Source: Acorus gramineus (Eukaryota > Streptophyta > Magnoliopsida > Acorales > Acoraceae). From it: a stretch of 64,000 bases of DNA. Under the pieces are notes generated by a model, which saw only the letters and a program-made list of their open reading frames with translations, had not been told where the DNA came from and searched no databases. The position numbers and the translations under genes are program-made. The DNA is taken from positions 16,516,804 to 16,580,803 of the forward strand of contig CM060848.1 in NCBI GenBank assembly GCA_030737835.1, given 5' to 3'. Positions 38,958 through 51,861 of this stretch are shown one piece after another (the first letter of the stretch is position 1; each line of letters begins with the position of its first letter).

Positions 38958-40257
38958 GGAGGTACTAGTACCACTTTATGCTTAATGTAGTTAGGTTTTT
39001 AATGGAGGTTTTAGCTCATTTTGTTGGGTAGTATGTCTCTGCAATCTGCATGAACTACCTGTGCTTATCTGAGTTGAGAGGAACCAATGATTGCCCTCTT
39101 ATATAGTGGCCAGAAATTACTTCAAATCCATAATTCATAGAGACTGATGGTTGTAATTGGTGAAAGAGCAGATTTTCATCTGTATCTTTGGGGTATATAA
39201 CCAACCTTGGATAATTTTTTTTCCTTTGGGATCTATAAGAGTTCTGCCAGGTATTTTTTTTGGTTATTTTATGATAAGTGATTTTAATATATGTGAGGGC
39301 AATTGATCTCTTTGATCGTTCATTTGGGTTTAAAAAATTATTGTAAGGTGTGACATGTTCTTGATGATATAGGCAGTATTCCGGGCCTTGCCTGCATGGC
39401 ATTTAAATGACAGCTTAAGCTTATTAAATAAAATTATTGTGCAAGTGATGCATGGAATTCCTTTCAGTAGCACCATCATGAATTGGTTGTAGTTTATTCA
39501 CTTTGCCAAAAGGATCCCATTCTACAAATTTGGGAATTTGGGAACATTTTTTTGTTGTCACAGTATTGATATTTTAGTGACATGATTCATATTCAAAGAA
39601 TATCCATATTCAACTCTATCATTATGTCAGATTTCTTATAAATGACTTGTTGGACTCTTGGACTGTCTTACTGAGGATAGAACAAATCCTGACCCATCTT
39701 ACATACCCAGCCTTAATGATTGAATCAAGGATTTCTTTTAATTCTTTTAATGGTTGGCAGTCAACTCTCTCAAGATGCTTCCCTCATATTAAGACACCAT
39801 GTAGGTCTGACATCAACCTTCCTTAAAGGGGTTATAGAAATACAGGTCAAAGAAACTGAGAGGCATACGAATTTGTGCAGTGCTTACATCTTTTTGACTT
39901 ATTGCAGTCACTTTTATCAATAAAAAATTGACAATTGCAGCAGTTTAATAAACTGTTATAATGTTATTCTCATCATGTTTGTCCAGTTAGCTCTCTTCTT
40001 CCTCTTTTGGTGTTATAAATTTCTGTTCTACTTTCCGCAGGATCTGTAACATGTGATTCAAGTATCTGATTTCAGGTCATGCAAGAATTTGAACTCTAGA
40101 GACACATGAAGGTCAAAAATAATATCACATTAAGAAACATCAAATAAAACATACAAGACATTTGAATAATAAACTAGCAACAGAACTACTCTCAACCCTA
40201 CCATCTAGGCATAACATTTACATTTCTCAAGACCAAAAGCACCAGATGATCCAACTT
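38958..40257. other. Convergent intergenic region LCD / DGAT3
   Basis: AT-rich, containing the 3' UTRs of two converging genes. I see no gene; the ORFs at 39055-39402 and 39720-39923 are short and without domains. Confidence 0.6.
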
Positions 40258-41658
40258 TTAAGTGGCCACCAGTCCTAGATCCTTTACATCCCCAAAGACG
40301 TTCGCCACGATCATGCCAACATCTTCCAAACTAACTCCAATACAGAGAGGCTTCATCACTGGAACCCTATCCGAAAAAACCTCACCCTCCCCGTGATTGT
40401 TCCGAACTCGGACATTAGGTCCATCTCTGCACTTGCCCATACATTTGCACCCGACCACCGCGCCATCAATCGCAGCCTTCCTCTGAAACTCCCCCAACAA
40501 CTCTCCTGCACCCGACCTCTTGCACTTGCTCCCCATGCACACCTCAATCTTTTCCTTCAACACCCCAACACTGGCACCACACTCTCTTCCCTCCAATGGC
40601 TTTACCTCCCTAGTACACATTGGGAGTTCTATTGGGACTGCCATACCTGACACTGTATTGACGGTTCTCAGGCGACTCATGTCAACTACCCTATCACAAT
40701 CACTACCGCTCAATGATGACGACTCCGAGGAAGAGCTTGAAGAAGATGACTCGTCTTTCGTGCAAGTCTTCTTTCGGGCGGCTTTCATGGCAGACTTCTC
40801 TTCTTTCTTCTTCCTCTTCATCTCTTTCTCCTCTGCTCTCAGTTTCTCTATCTGAGACAAAAGAACCTCTGCTGCTTCCTATATATACAACAAATCATCA
40901 CAAACCAAGATGACATAAATAAGACAATTGAATCAATGTAGAATCATATGAACAGAACATAAGAAAAATATTGAACCATGTAATCAAAACATGAAGAATT
41001 AGAAAATAGCAATTTTTGTAATTTTTTGCATTGATCTTATAAATTCATGAAGAATTATAAAACTTTGCTGAAATCATAGTTGAATCATGAAATTATAAAA
41101 TGAGCTTAAGCGATTTGTTTTTTAAGTATATACTAGAGAAATACTTGTGTTATGCATTGAATCTAAGGATACGAATAACTATACAATAAAAAATCAAATT
41201 AGGTTTTTAATCAAAACAATTTGGGTTAGCTATTTATATTTTTGTTGTTTTGATCAAAATTATAACTTTTCAAAATTGAAAAAAATCAAAACGTGTCAAT
41301 ACCCAATCAATAAAATCCAAATCTCAAAGAAACCCATAAATCAATTCAAAAAAAAAAAGACCCCAAAAAGAAAACTCACCAAGAACATTTTCCCCTCTCC
41401 GGTATGGACGCCGAGACCACCCATCCGATGCAATTCCTTGAGATCCTTCGATAATCCCTTCATCAACTTCCCCTTTTTCTTCGGAGACACCACGGCCGCC
41501 GCCACCACCACCGCCGGCGATGAGTAGACGCTCATGTGCCCATCGTCGGCGAATCCACCGCCGGATGGGTTGATCCGAGCGGAGGCCCTCCATCGCCTCC
41601 CGACACCCGAGACGGAAGAGCATGGATTCGGACGGAGAACCAGTGGTGAAGCCTTCAT
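40258..41658 (-). CDS. DGAT3: Diacylglycerol O-acyltransferase 3 (soluble [2Fe-2S] DGAT)
   Basis: Two exons, 41380-41658 and 40258-40878 (900 nt, 299 aa), joined in phase 0. DGAT3 acylates diacylglycerol to triacylglycerol and, unlike DGAT1/2, is soluble. Order: variable N-terminus starting MKASPLVL with SPKKKGKLMKGLSKDL; helical Lys/Glu-rich segment EAAEVLLSQIEKLRAEEKEM; a Ser run (136-146) before DCDRVVDMSRLR; and a C-terminal thioredoxin-like ferredoxin domain with the cluster cysteines in EVCMGSKCK (207, 212) and GCKCMGKCRDGPNV (237, 239, 243). The ATG at 41656-41658 follows a (GA)n tract. From memory, the Arabidopsis gene is At1g48300, near a CHUP1-like gene (At1g48280), matching the neighbour here. 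Confidence 0.9.
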
Positions 41659-41668
41659 ATTTGTCACC

Positions 41669-41692
41669 AGAGAGAGAGAGAGAGAGAGAGAC
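41669..41692. repeat. (GA)n microsatellite in the DGAT3 leader
   Basis: GA repeat ending about 10 nt from the DGAT3 start codon; it reads CT on the coding strand and so lies in the 5' UTR. Confidence 0.85.
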
Positions 41693-43928
41693 GAAGAGGA
41701 GAATTTTTTCCCTTTATGTTTTTTTTAATAGATGAAGATTTTGTGTACGTGGAAGGATGTTATTGGCTGATTGTGACGTGGACGCTGACATGGAAGGCGC
41801 GTGTCGACTACGTTTAGGCGCCAGGTTTTTGTATTCCCCACACGAACTTTCGGAGGACTCCGTTTTTTACGTGTTACGAAATCGGACGGGGAAAATTACT
41901 CCACGTTGTCCACTCCCGTTCAGTTGTTTCATCTGGACCGTTGATCAAATAGCTTTTTTACTCGTCATAGTTTTTTAAGTTTAAAAAAAGAAAATGATGG
42001 GTTGAAAAGTTAATCGAAATCTGTATAAATTCATATCCAAACAGAGTCATCTGACATTTATATTTTGTTTCTACTCATCTGTATATATATGTATATTAAA
42101 ATTAAAAAATTCCAATTTTTTTTTTTTTTTAACAATGACCAACTTGATTTGAATTCCAATGAGAGAGTGCTTCTTTAAATAAAAAAAACTCCTGTTTGCA
42201 TAACCATATTGAGCCTAAGCAGTAAGCACAATTTTCAAGTACCCAGACTCAGAAAATTTAAAACCAACAATTAACAGATTTTCAGATCAACAGCAGCTAA
42301 ACCAGAAACATAAAAATACATTACTGCTAGCAGCAGCAGGTTTGCAATCATATATAGCAACAAAAATCATGCTGCTCATTGTGTTGATCATTTAGGCACA
42401 ATATTCAATCTGATGACTATTCATGGCAGATATGACTCAAATACACATGAATGGTTCAAATGACATTGCATCTTCTGAATAATTAGACTATCGTGCATGA
42501 TGAAGCAGACAGCAATGACGGTCCAATTGAAAACATTGATTTGACCATGGTCGGTTGAAACATGAAAAACAATGTGTGCCAGAATGTTGAAAGGAAAGGC
42601 CAGACATTCTATTTGATAATTCACAGGAAAATGACAACATTTTATGATGAGGAAAATTAATTTTTATAATGCCTCCAAATGATGAAAAGAAATGATTGAA
42701 GATTGCCAACAAAGAGATAACACTAACATGGTATAGGGATAAATTTGGAAAATAGGATGATGTGGCCACTGCTGATTAGGGGTGGTAAACGAGTTGAACT
42801 TTGATCTGTTTAAGCTCAACTCGTTTAGTATCAGGCTCTGCTTAGATTCGGTTCGGCTCAGAATCGATCTTAATTTTGTGTTCAAGCTCGACTCGATTAA
42901 AATTCGTTTGAACTCGTTCGATTAGCTTTAAAACATCTTCCATGTATGCCCCCCGATGAAGGACATAGAAATGAACCTGTTCCTGGATGAGTTGGCCAGG
43001 TTGAGTTTCACAATGCAAATTACCTTCACTGAGACTACATGAAGGTATGACATCAAAGTATATCCAATGGAAAAGTTGATAAGATTCTAACAGCTGTACA
43101 ATACGTCCGATTGAAAAATTGATGGATTTTAAAGATCTTTGTTCAAACTACCAGTCAGTCAGTCACCAGAAGGACTTAAATTCCATGATATACTCCACAA
43201 TCGCATCATGGACGAGATCACAAGGCACAAAATTGATCGCTTTAACTTCTACTATTCTGAATTTGCATCATGACCCTGTAATGTTCAATACACCTATCTT
43301 CATGCAGACTTCAGTTCCAGTATAAAGAATGTGACATGGACAGATTGCACATGACTACACACAACAATAACCTTTGAAATTTATAGTCAAAACTTACATG
43401 AGAAAGCCCAATGCATGAAATAAATTGCAGAACAACGTTTGCATGAACAAAAGGGCGTCTCCAAACAGATTCTGGAACACACATCGTATAACCATATTCT
43501 AAAATTTTCATGCATGTCTATCATTGTGCCCACATTGGTCCAATACTGAAATTAATTTAACAACGAACATGAGAACCTCTACCAAAATATTCACTATCAA
43601 ATTGTTATCCATGTCAACACACGAACTCTTATATCTTTTAGCATAACACAAGATAGCAATATTCTAGAATAACATACTGTGCATAATCTTAAGTCAATAT
43701 GATACAAAACATATGTTGCTCTAAAGCAACAAGCCAACAACATGCTTTACATGGAAAATTTCCTTCCAGCAACTGTGACATAAAGAGCATACCATGTTCA
43801 TCAGTACAGACTCGGAGACAAAATTCTATAACAACATGGATAGTCTTAAGTCAATAAGATACAAAACATATGTTGCTCTAAAGCAACCAACCATGTGAGT
43901 CTGTAACATAATGAACATACCAGGATCA
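41693..43928. other. Intergenic region DGAT3 promoter / F-box 3' flank
   Basis: No supported gene. It includes the DGAT3 promoter, a degenerate repeat of CTCGACTCG/AACTCGTTCG phrases at 42775-42925, and a duplicated block belonging to the 3' end of the F-box gene (43688-43946). Confidence 0.55.
42775..42925. repeat. Degenerate dispersed repeat with ACTCG phrases
   Basis: Contains GGGGTGGTAAACGAGTTGAA, CTCAACTCGTTTAG, AAGCTCGACTCGATT and GAACTCGTTCGATTAG. Such phrases are common in plant dispersed repeats; this is a fragment of unknown class. Confidence 0.4.
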
Positions 43929-43946
43929 TCAGTACAGACTCGGAGA
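43688..43946 (+). repeat. Tandem duplication spanning the 3' end of the F-box gene
   Basis: GATACAAAACATATGTTGCT plus CTAAAGCAAC occurs at about 43705 and 43858, and CATCAGTACAGACTCGGAGA at about 43799 and 43926. The second copy carries the real stop codon of the F-box gene (43929-43931), so the unit has copied its last codons and 3' UTR. Confidence 0.8.
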
Positions 43947-45020
43947 AATCCAAGTCATCAAATCATCAGCCAAATCTCCATCTGCATCAGCAGCTCCCAC
44001 CATAATAACTTCATAAACATTGTTATCCAGTGAGTAAACACCCAACATATTTTTCCCAACACCAGCAAAGTATACACTGTCCGCCCGAAACCCCCATCGA
44101 CTTGGGGCGACAACAGAAAAAACCGACCCACTCGGACTCACAAACAGAGACCAATCCCCAAGGCTCGGAATCCTCATCCACCCAGGTACCAAAAAGTCCA
44201 TCTTATACACAATGAGCCTCCGATGATCGAAATACACCATCAGAAGATCCCCATCACATTCAGCCAAGAAAGGCCGATAAGGATACGTTGCTCTGAATTC
44301 GAATTGATCACCAACAACACCATCCACATCCAAAATAGCCATTTTTGGCTGCGCATCGATATCAACCGTCGCAACCGTTCCACGCTTAGTAAGCACATAT
44401 ATTTTTCCTTCAAACACCACCACAGACCAAACCGGCCACTTCCCAGCGAGCCCGAATCGCCGGATCGACCACAATTCATCACCAACTTTGCAATACTGGA
44501 AAACCCGCGAAGCCGAGTGACCGAAAGTCACGATCGTGCAACCGGGGGACTTTGGGTTCGACGTCATAACGCACAAACCTATCCGGAGAGGCGTTTTGGG
44601 GAAGAAGAACCTCTCCCGCGTGAATGGGTTGAAAAGGAGGGGTTTTGGGCTGTACCCATTGGAGACGAAGAGGTACCCGTGCGAGCATCCGAAGCAGCGC
44701 TTGTTGTAGAGAGCGGAAAGGGAGGTCTTGTAAGACACCTTGTTGGGTAGGTCCGCAAAAGTGCAGGTTTTGCCCGATTTCGAGGGGCGGTGGAGCAAAA
44801 GAGGTGGGTGGTTCGTTGGGTCGGATCGGGAGGCCTTGCCGGCGGATCTCCAAGAGCTGCAGACGCAGCTGAGGTTGATGCGGTCGACGGGGCCGAGCCG
44901 GGAAGAGATGGCGTCGATGGCCGGCTCGGGGAGGTCCGACCAGGGCCGGACCTGGTCGGTTGAGATGGAGGGTTTTGTGGGGTTGTTGAGTCTCCTCCTT
45001 TTGAACTTCTTCTGTCCCAT
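43929..45020 (-). CDS. F-box protein with DUF295 (SKP1-interacting, SCF substrate receptor)
   Basis: Encodes 363 aa in one exon. After a basic leader (MGQKKFKRRRLNN) comes an F-box at about 27-62 (WSDLPEPAIDAISSRLGPVD, then NLSCVCSSWRSA). The remainder is a beta-rich domain with CSHGYLFVSNG, LLFNPFTRERF and the C-terminal DUF295 signature DSVYFAG...MLGVYSLDN. F-box/DUF295 proteins bind SKP1 through the F-box and are expected to select proteins for ubiquitination; the target is unknown. It fits a large plant family with few characterised members. The last codons are copied in a tandem duplication just downstream. Confidence 0.93.
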   Translation of the reverse strand: MGQKKFKRRRLNNPTKPSISTDQVRPWSDLPEPAIDAISSRLGPVDRINLSCVCSSWRSAGKASRSDPTNHPPLLLHRPSKSGKTCTFADLPNKVSYKTSLSALYNKRCFGCSHGYLFVSNGYSPKPLLFNPFTRERFFFPKTPLRIGLCVMTSNPKSPGCTIVTFGHSASRVFQYCKVGDELWSIRRFGLAGKWPVWSVVVFEGKIYVLTKRGTVATVDIDAQPKMAILDVDGVVGDQFEFRATYPYRPFLAECDGDLLMVYFDHRRLIVYKMDFLVPGWMRIPSLGDWSLFVSPSGSVFSVVAPSRWGFRADSVYFAGVGKNMLGVYSLDNNVYEVIMVGAADADGDLADDLMTWISPSLY

Positions 45021-45750
45021 TTTCGAAATTTCGGGAGATCGAGAGATTGAGAGGGACAGAGAGGGTTAGGGTTTCTGGTGAATTGGGGGGTTAGGGTTTA
45101 TGAAATTCGGTTCCCGAAATTGTAGTGTGATTTGATTTTGACCAGGTCGTAAATGAAAAGGATTATTGCATATAAACCCTCCCAACATCACTATTTTCTC
45201 ATATACCCTCATAACGTCTAATATATGTTTCATTGTGTAGCATGTTATATTTTGGTCAAGGATTTATCAAACCAGTTCAATCATATTCTCACATTTTAAT
45301 TATAATAATAATAATTTTCATTTATAACATAGTCAATTGTAATTCTTTTGCTTTCACAATCCATGGACAAATCAATAATTTATACCTTTGGAATGGTATT
45401 ATCAACAAAACAACAGTATAATAAACCATTAAAGCATTTCATCATATAAACCTTTTTTTTTTTTTTTGCTGAAATGAATTAAAGGGATGTTGCATATCGA
45501 AAAATATGTAACTTTTTTTTTGTTAGCATTACATAATACAGTAATCCATTAAGGCTGAGAGAGAGAGAAACACCAAAAATATATCACACCAGTACAAAGT
45601 GTTTGATTGTGAGCTTTCCCTTTTTTTTTTTTTTTTTGGTTATGTTGGTTTGTGAGGCTGAACCATTCACAGAATTCAACATGTAAGGAAAAAAGAAAGA
45701 GAAAAAAACTTGACATTCTAGCTTATATGCTGATCTTGGTGTGAGTTTTT

Positions 45751-48568
45751 TCAAGATGTAAAGCTTGTCATAAATTGTAGATTTCCTCTGTCATGTGACC
45801 GAACTCTCAGCCTCATTTCCTCAAAAATGCGCATCGTTTCAGAATCGAGTCCATCGGCAAACTACAAGAAAATATCACAACCAAACACATCAGCAGATGA
45901 TGAAAAGAATACTGAACATGGATCTGGAGACATTTAGAATCCAGTCAATGTTTGATTCCATCAGTTTTTGTAGCATGTAAGTCTAATGACAATACTAACC
46001 ATGTGTTAGTCTTTTATTGGTAAACAACACTGACTAAATCCCATCTCCGACTTTGTGTGTGTGTGTGTGTTTGTGTATGTTACCTGGTGTGCTCGATAAG
46101 CAAAACGAACACCCTGAACGAGCAGTGACTCTGACATTGATTCCCTCTCTGAAGGCCTAATCGATGCGAGCTCTGTCGACACCCTCTTCATGTATGTTTT
46201 GGCCAGTTTGATAGCTGAAAGTTTCATCTGTGCATAGAAAAACTAGGATAAGTTTGCATTACAAGCATAATAATAGTAGTATAATAATATACTATACAAT
46301 GCAGGTATAGATGGATACCTTGCTGACCATACCGGAGTCGAGCATCCACTCGGTTGGAATTTTGTTCTCTTTGTAATGGCTCGTATTCGAATCTCGCAGT
46401 CTCACCAACCTCTGAATGCTATGCTCAGACCTTTTCACAAAACAAGATGGGATGGATTACATTGACATTTTTATTTCATACTATTATGGAATAACAGCAA
46501 ACATTTTTTTTCCTAACATACTTTTCCATCAGGCTTTCCATTTTCTTCAGAGCAATTTCGATCAGTATGAATGCATCGTCCTCATGGGAGGAGACTTCGA
46601 TCTCCAGTCGTTTGAGATTGCGATACTCAAAAGCTGCTTCTCGCATTGCATCAGCTTTCCTTTCAGGCCAGTTGAAATGCTTAAGAACAGCTCTCTCGTC
46701 GGCCTACAAAGATATTTCAGCGATCGCATAATTACTTTGATTAATCACTATTTGGTAAGTAAGTCTCTGCTTCAAGAGAGTCACTAACATAATCAGCAAT
46801 GTAAGACTTCTTATGTAACTTTTTAAAATATCTTATCTATGGAAAAATTACTTTGATTATACACATTGGGCAAGTAACTCTATGCATCAAAAAGAGATTC
46901 AGTAACACAATGATAAATGTAAGACTTCTAAGGTAATTTATTTTTTAGATTTTCATCATTGCAAAATTACATTGATTATGCAATAGCACTTTTAGGCAAG
47001 TAAGTCTCCGCATTAAAGAGAGTAACACAATGAACAATGTAAGACTTCTTGGATAACTTTTTCAAGAATCATGTCTATGATGGTTGTCCAATTTAGCAAC
47101 AAAGCTATGAACAATTCAATTTTTAAAGTGACGACATATACTCCCGCAAACATTCAAGGCCGACTCAAGAGGTTATGTTGTCTATAATGACAAGCAATCG
47201 AGTCATTGCAGTTATATTGATACCTCATTTAAGACTCGAGACAGCAGATGTTAGCATATGTAAATATTTCAATATGGGAAGACTAATGTGTGTTTAATTG
47301 TATGTGTATATCATATTTGTTCCTGACTAGAAGTCAGAGGCTATCTTATCAAAAAAAAAAAACTGGATCATGTAACATGAAAGTACAAAAAGGTAATCAA
47401 AATGAAGTTTTTCTGGCCTTACCAGGCTAGACAGCTGCACATCAAGCCAATCAATGAAACTCAGTACATCCTCAATTTCAGTATATGCCGCAGACTGTAC
47501 TTTCTGTATTAGAGACCTAATGAAATCCCCTTTCGTTTCCACATCCGCCTTGATCTGCACATGACATCAACATTAGTCGAGAACTAGAAAATTCAGTACT
47601 CAAAATTGGCGCACTGGGAGCACTTACAGCGAGCAAATGTGCTGATCGATTTTGAAACTCCCCAACTACGCTACTGTGGGCGTTGTTCATGCTCGAAGCA
47701 TTGCTGCTCTTGTTCCCTGTCGAGTCCTTCTTGGGGTCGCGCTTCATCAGTGAGTGATAGAATTCTAGAAGAGCAGGAGATTTTTGAACTGCGGCTGTAC
47801 AAGTAGGAACGGTCCGTGGTGGTGGTGGTGGTGGCGGCGGTGGCGGTGGTGGCGCAGACTTAACAATTTTAGGTGGTGTTTCCAAAGGTTTAGGCACCGG
47901 AGCTAGCGATGATGGTTGGATCTTCAAAGGTCCCTTTTTTAGTCCAATGTTCTCCAATTTTTTGGAGATTAGTTTCTGTACATCACTGAAGTTTGGATTC
48001 TTCACCTCCTCCACAACTGTTGCGCCCTGTAAACCCAACTAGATTTCAAAATAATGATTTTTAAGCAAACCCAACTAGACCCAATTCAAACAAATCAATA
48101 AAGGCTTCAACTTTTCACCTGACTCTGTCTCTCCAAAGCAGAGACCTTCGCCTGCGCAAGCTCAAGCTCCTCCAAACATCGCCGGTTCCGCTCCTCGAGC
48201 TCCAAATTCAAGCACCTGAGCTTCTCCAACTCGAACTTCATCACCGCTACTGAGCTCTCGCTCTCATCGAGCCTCCTCTGCAACTCCTTCGCCCGCCTGT
48301 CCGGGTCATCTCCGATTCGATGCGCCCGCACTGCCCGGTTCTCCGGCCGAACCGATATCCTCGCCACCTCCTTGGGAAGAACGAGAGACCTTCTAGTCTT
48401 CTGGGTGGCATTGGCATCCAAAGCAGTCGCTTTCAGCCTCGGTTTTAGACCGGGCGAGACACCATTCTCAGCTTCTGATCTCGGGCTGTCTTTTGGTCTG
48501 GGATAAGCTCTGGTTCTGGTTGGGGTTATGGGAGAGGCCTTATTTTCAATGGGAAGCTCTTGCTTCAT
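45751..48568 (-). CDS. CHUP1-like protein (actin/microtubule-associated, IPGA1-like)
   Basis: Seven exons: 48119-48568, 47628-48026, 47423-47554, 46522-46703, 46319-46430, 46084-46227, 45751-45861, summing to 1530 nt (509 aa). Order: basic Ser/Pro-rich N-terminus from MKQELPIENKASP; coiled coil at about 98-150 (AKELQRRLDESESS, ELEKLRCLNLELEERNRR); a proline run of 12 (209-220) after PPKIVKSA; then the conserved C-terminal CHUP1 domain with SPALLEFYHSLMKRD, DVETKGDFIRSLIQKVQSA, VLSFIDWLDVQLSSL, RAVLKHFNWPERKADAMREA and KLAKTYMKRVSTEL. CHUP1 places chloroplasts on actin; shorter relatives such as IPGA1 act on microtubules and growth anisotropy. This one lacks the N-terminal hydrophobic outer-envelope segment of CHUP1, so the shorter type fits better. 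The ATG at 48566-48568 is the first in frame. Confidence 0.9.
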
Positions 48569-51500
48569 GGTTTGGGTACCCAACAAAAATAGAATGCCTG
48601 ATCAGAGAGAGTGAATTATGAGATTGGGTTCAATGTAGTAGGAGGAGGACAAGTTGGTTGGTGGTGGTTGTTAAAGAAATCATGTGAGAAAGCCATGTAA
48701 AGCTGAAAACGTTGACTACCCAATATTGATTGATATCTTTAATAGATTTCTGTGAGTGAAACAAAATGGAAGTGTGGGTTTTAGTGCCAGCTATTTATAG
48801 ATAAGAAGAGGTACATAAAGTTCCAGAAAATGCTTTCAATGGGAGATGAATTGATAATCCAGAAGTCACAGGTGTGGAAGACAAAATAAAAGTCTGCATG
48901 TGAACTCCCCAAGCTTGTTCTTTTATGTTTTAACACATATTCACATAGGACTTGAACTTGGAATAAAAATTAAAATAGCACATGGTTTTCACCGACAAGT
49001 TTGGTTTCATATTGAATGGATGTATTGTTTGGTTGGGTGGGTTTTATATGATCATCTGAGGTGGGTGGTTCAAAAGATTGAATCTTGAAAACATTAAAAC
49101 ATATGAACAACACAAGTCACTACTACCTTCCATTGCATGTGTTATCCATTACAGTCATTAGAGAGCATATAAAGGACAATCCCATGATTTAATTAATTAA
49201 TTTTTTTTTGTCGATTTTCATGGAAGAACAACATGAACATTTGATTCTTGAATGTGGGAAGGCTTATGAAGAAATATTGATAAAAACATAGATTTTAAAA
49301 AAATAATAATAATAAAAAAAAAGACATACCTTCACAAAAGAGAGAATCCGGATCCGGTCTGCATAGAGAGAGATGGGAATGCATTTATTGTGGAGGGGCT
49401 GTCGTTTATAAAATTATAGCCGTTGGATTTAAGAGAAAGACAAGGGGCAAGCCGCTTTCATGGTGGGCCCCACTCGATCTAGACCGTCCAAAATTATTGA
49501 GGATTTATTTGAATAAAAAAAACATTGGTCGCCCATCACAATAAAAGGCAATTCTTTGCTTATAAGCACTTTAATAATTTATATTATTATTATTATATAT
49601 GTGTGTGCTATGTGGTCTAGCTAGGATGGAAATATTAGTAATAATTATGGTAATCTTGTTAGTGGCTCTTGATAGGAACTAAGCTTGAAAAATGTTGACA
49701 TGATTCAAATTAAAGAGTGTTTTTGGATAGAAGATCTCAAAACCAATTTTGAATATGTTATACATAGTCTCACTTGCCATTCAATTTCACCGATGATGTA
49801 TATATATTTTTTTAATAAATGAATATATTTAATTCATTTAGATATATGTTTCATTTTTTTTAATAATAAAATGCATGTTTTATTATCAAAGCAATACATA
49901 TTAAACTGCATGTGGTGTTGTTTTTAGCATTACTTTTATATCACAACGGACATATTAAAGGTACTATAGTTAGAATCTTTTCTTATAATGCCATGAAAGA
50001 GTGATTTGCAAGCACTTTTTATGGAGAGCAACCGAGGCAATCATTAATTCAGTACTTAAAATCTAAGGATGAGATGATGATGATGTTCTTTTCTTTTTTA
50101 TCCACTCTTTCCCTACACAAATCCCACATGAATCTCTACCACTCTAATGATTATCAAGGCCTTTTTTTGGATTTCAATTTGAGGTGAGAATCAAAAGAGA
50201 GTGAACATGAAGTGAATGCAAAAACAAACTGTTGGTGGGTCAAATTTCTGAACCCCCCTAAAATGAGGTTTCAGATTTCAAAGTGCCAACAACTCCCACT
50301 AATAAGTTTTTTGGGTATTTTTGGAAGTCAGATACCACGTTTTTCTTCTCATATAGAGTTGTTGGTTTTAATGATGGTTTTGATTGGGCTATAACACAAT
50401 TATTAAAAATCAATGAATGCTTTTATTGGAAGTTTGTGAATTGGAATATTTTGGCATGGACAGACATGGATGTGTCAGTGTCACCTGTGTTGATTGCTTA
50501 AGTGCCTTGTACTTCTGTTTTTTAGTGTGTGCCGTGTTTAGGCTTTGCTGATATGGGTTCGCTTTCTTTAGATGTGAAACTTGAAAGGGGTGTAAGAACT
50601 TTTTTTTAAGAGAGCTGATACATTCAATCCGTTTTACAATTTTATATGTTAATATGTTATAATAATATAGTATATATTGTATTATTATAATATATAGAAT
50701 TTTATTATAGTATATAATGTGAAAAAATTTATTATTTTTTTAATTTTAAAAAAAATAACATTAATATATCTCAGTATATATTTTATTTCATATAAGAACA
50801 TGCACTTCATTTAAGGAGTGTATGATTTTTAAGAAAAACAAAATTGATGTAAACTGTAATTAGAGCTGCAATGGAGTTGGACGTATCTGTTAGAATGAAA
50901 GAATGAAATAATGAGAATTCTTGGATTGCACTTTAAGATCATATAATTTAACAATATCATTTCCCCTTTTTTAAATGTGGGTTGTTATCCACAATCTTAC
51001 TTATTGTTTGGCCTACAGTATTCATGTATTTTGATGGGTATTCAACAAAGTGTGCTGTGGCCATGATATTTTATCAATCGTTGGACTATGTTATGGTTGT
51101 GAAGAAATATGTGAATGCCAGGGATAATCACTTATACTTTCTTAATAGATTTTAATTTTTTTGAAAGAATATGTACCGACCGTCCAGGTCGTTACAGAAT
51201 ACTTCATAAGGATGTGTATATATATATATATTTTTGAAAAAAATGAATAGTTTTTTACTTTATACACTATAATAACACAGAACAATAGTGTATCAACGCT
51301 CTTCAGTAAATTGGGTGAGAAAAATGTTAGTTTCAGTCCCGCTTTAAAACTCAGACCATACATTATTTTAATTTTTTTTAAAATAATAAACATCATCTAA
51401 TAAGGTATATATTTGGATAAAAAGTGTATATCACTCAATTTTGAATTGAATGAATATATTTTTATAAGTATAAGAAAAAAATATATCAAGGTAAATACAA

Positions 51501-51861
51501 CATTAGACGATGTATATGTTTGTTTTAATAGATTTCTAAACGAGGCATGTGAGTTGCATTTAAGAAAAAAAAAAAAAAAAACTGAGTGTAACAGTACGCA
51601 CTGGGCTTAATAAAAACTACCCCTTCCGAACCTGACATGTAGCTGACCCATGGGCTTTAATAATGGGCCACAGCCCAACAATTCGGGCCCTGATAAGAAA
51701 TAACAGATTCGATTTACATTGTCCTATCCCCTGATCCAAACACGAGATAGTGCAAAACTATACTTCGTCGATGAAAGGGAGGGCAACATCATCATCAAAT
51801 TCCAAGCAGAAACCCTAATTTCAATCGATCCCGAGAGAACGAGAGAGAAGAAAGGCCTGCC
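48569..51861. other. Divergent intergenic region CHUP1-like / NIP30
   Basis: About 3.3 kb of AT-rich DNA with the two promoters. No supported gene; several poly(T) and AT tracts (for example 51219-51234). Confidence 0.6.
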
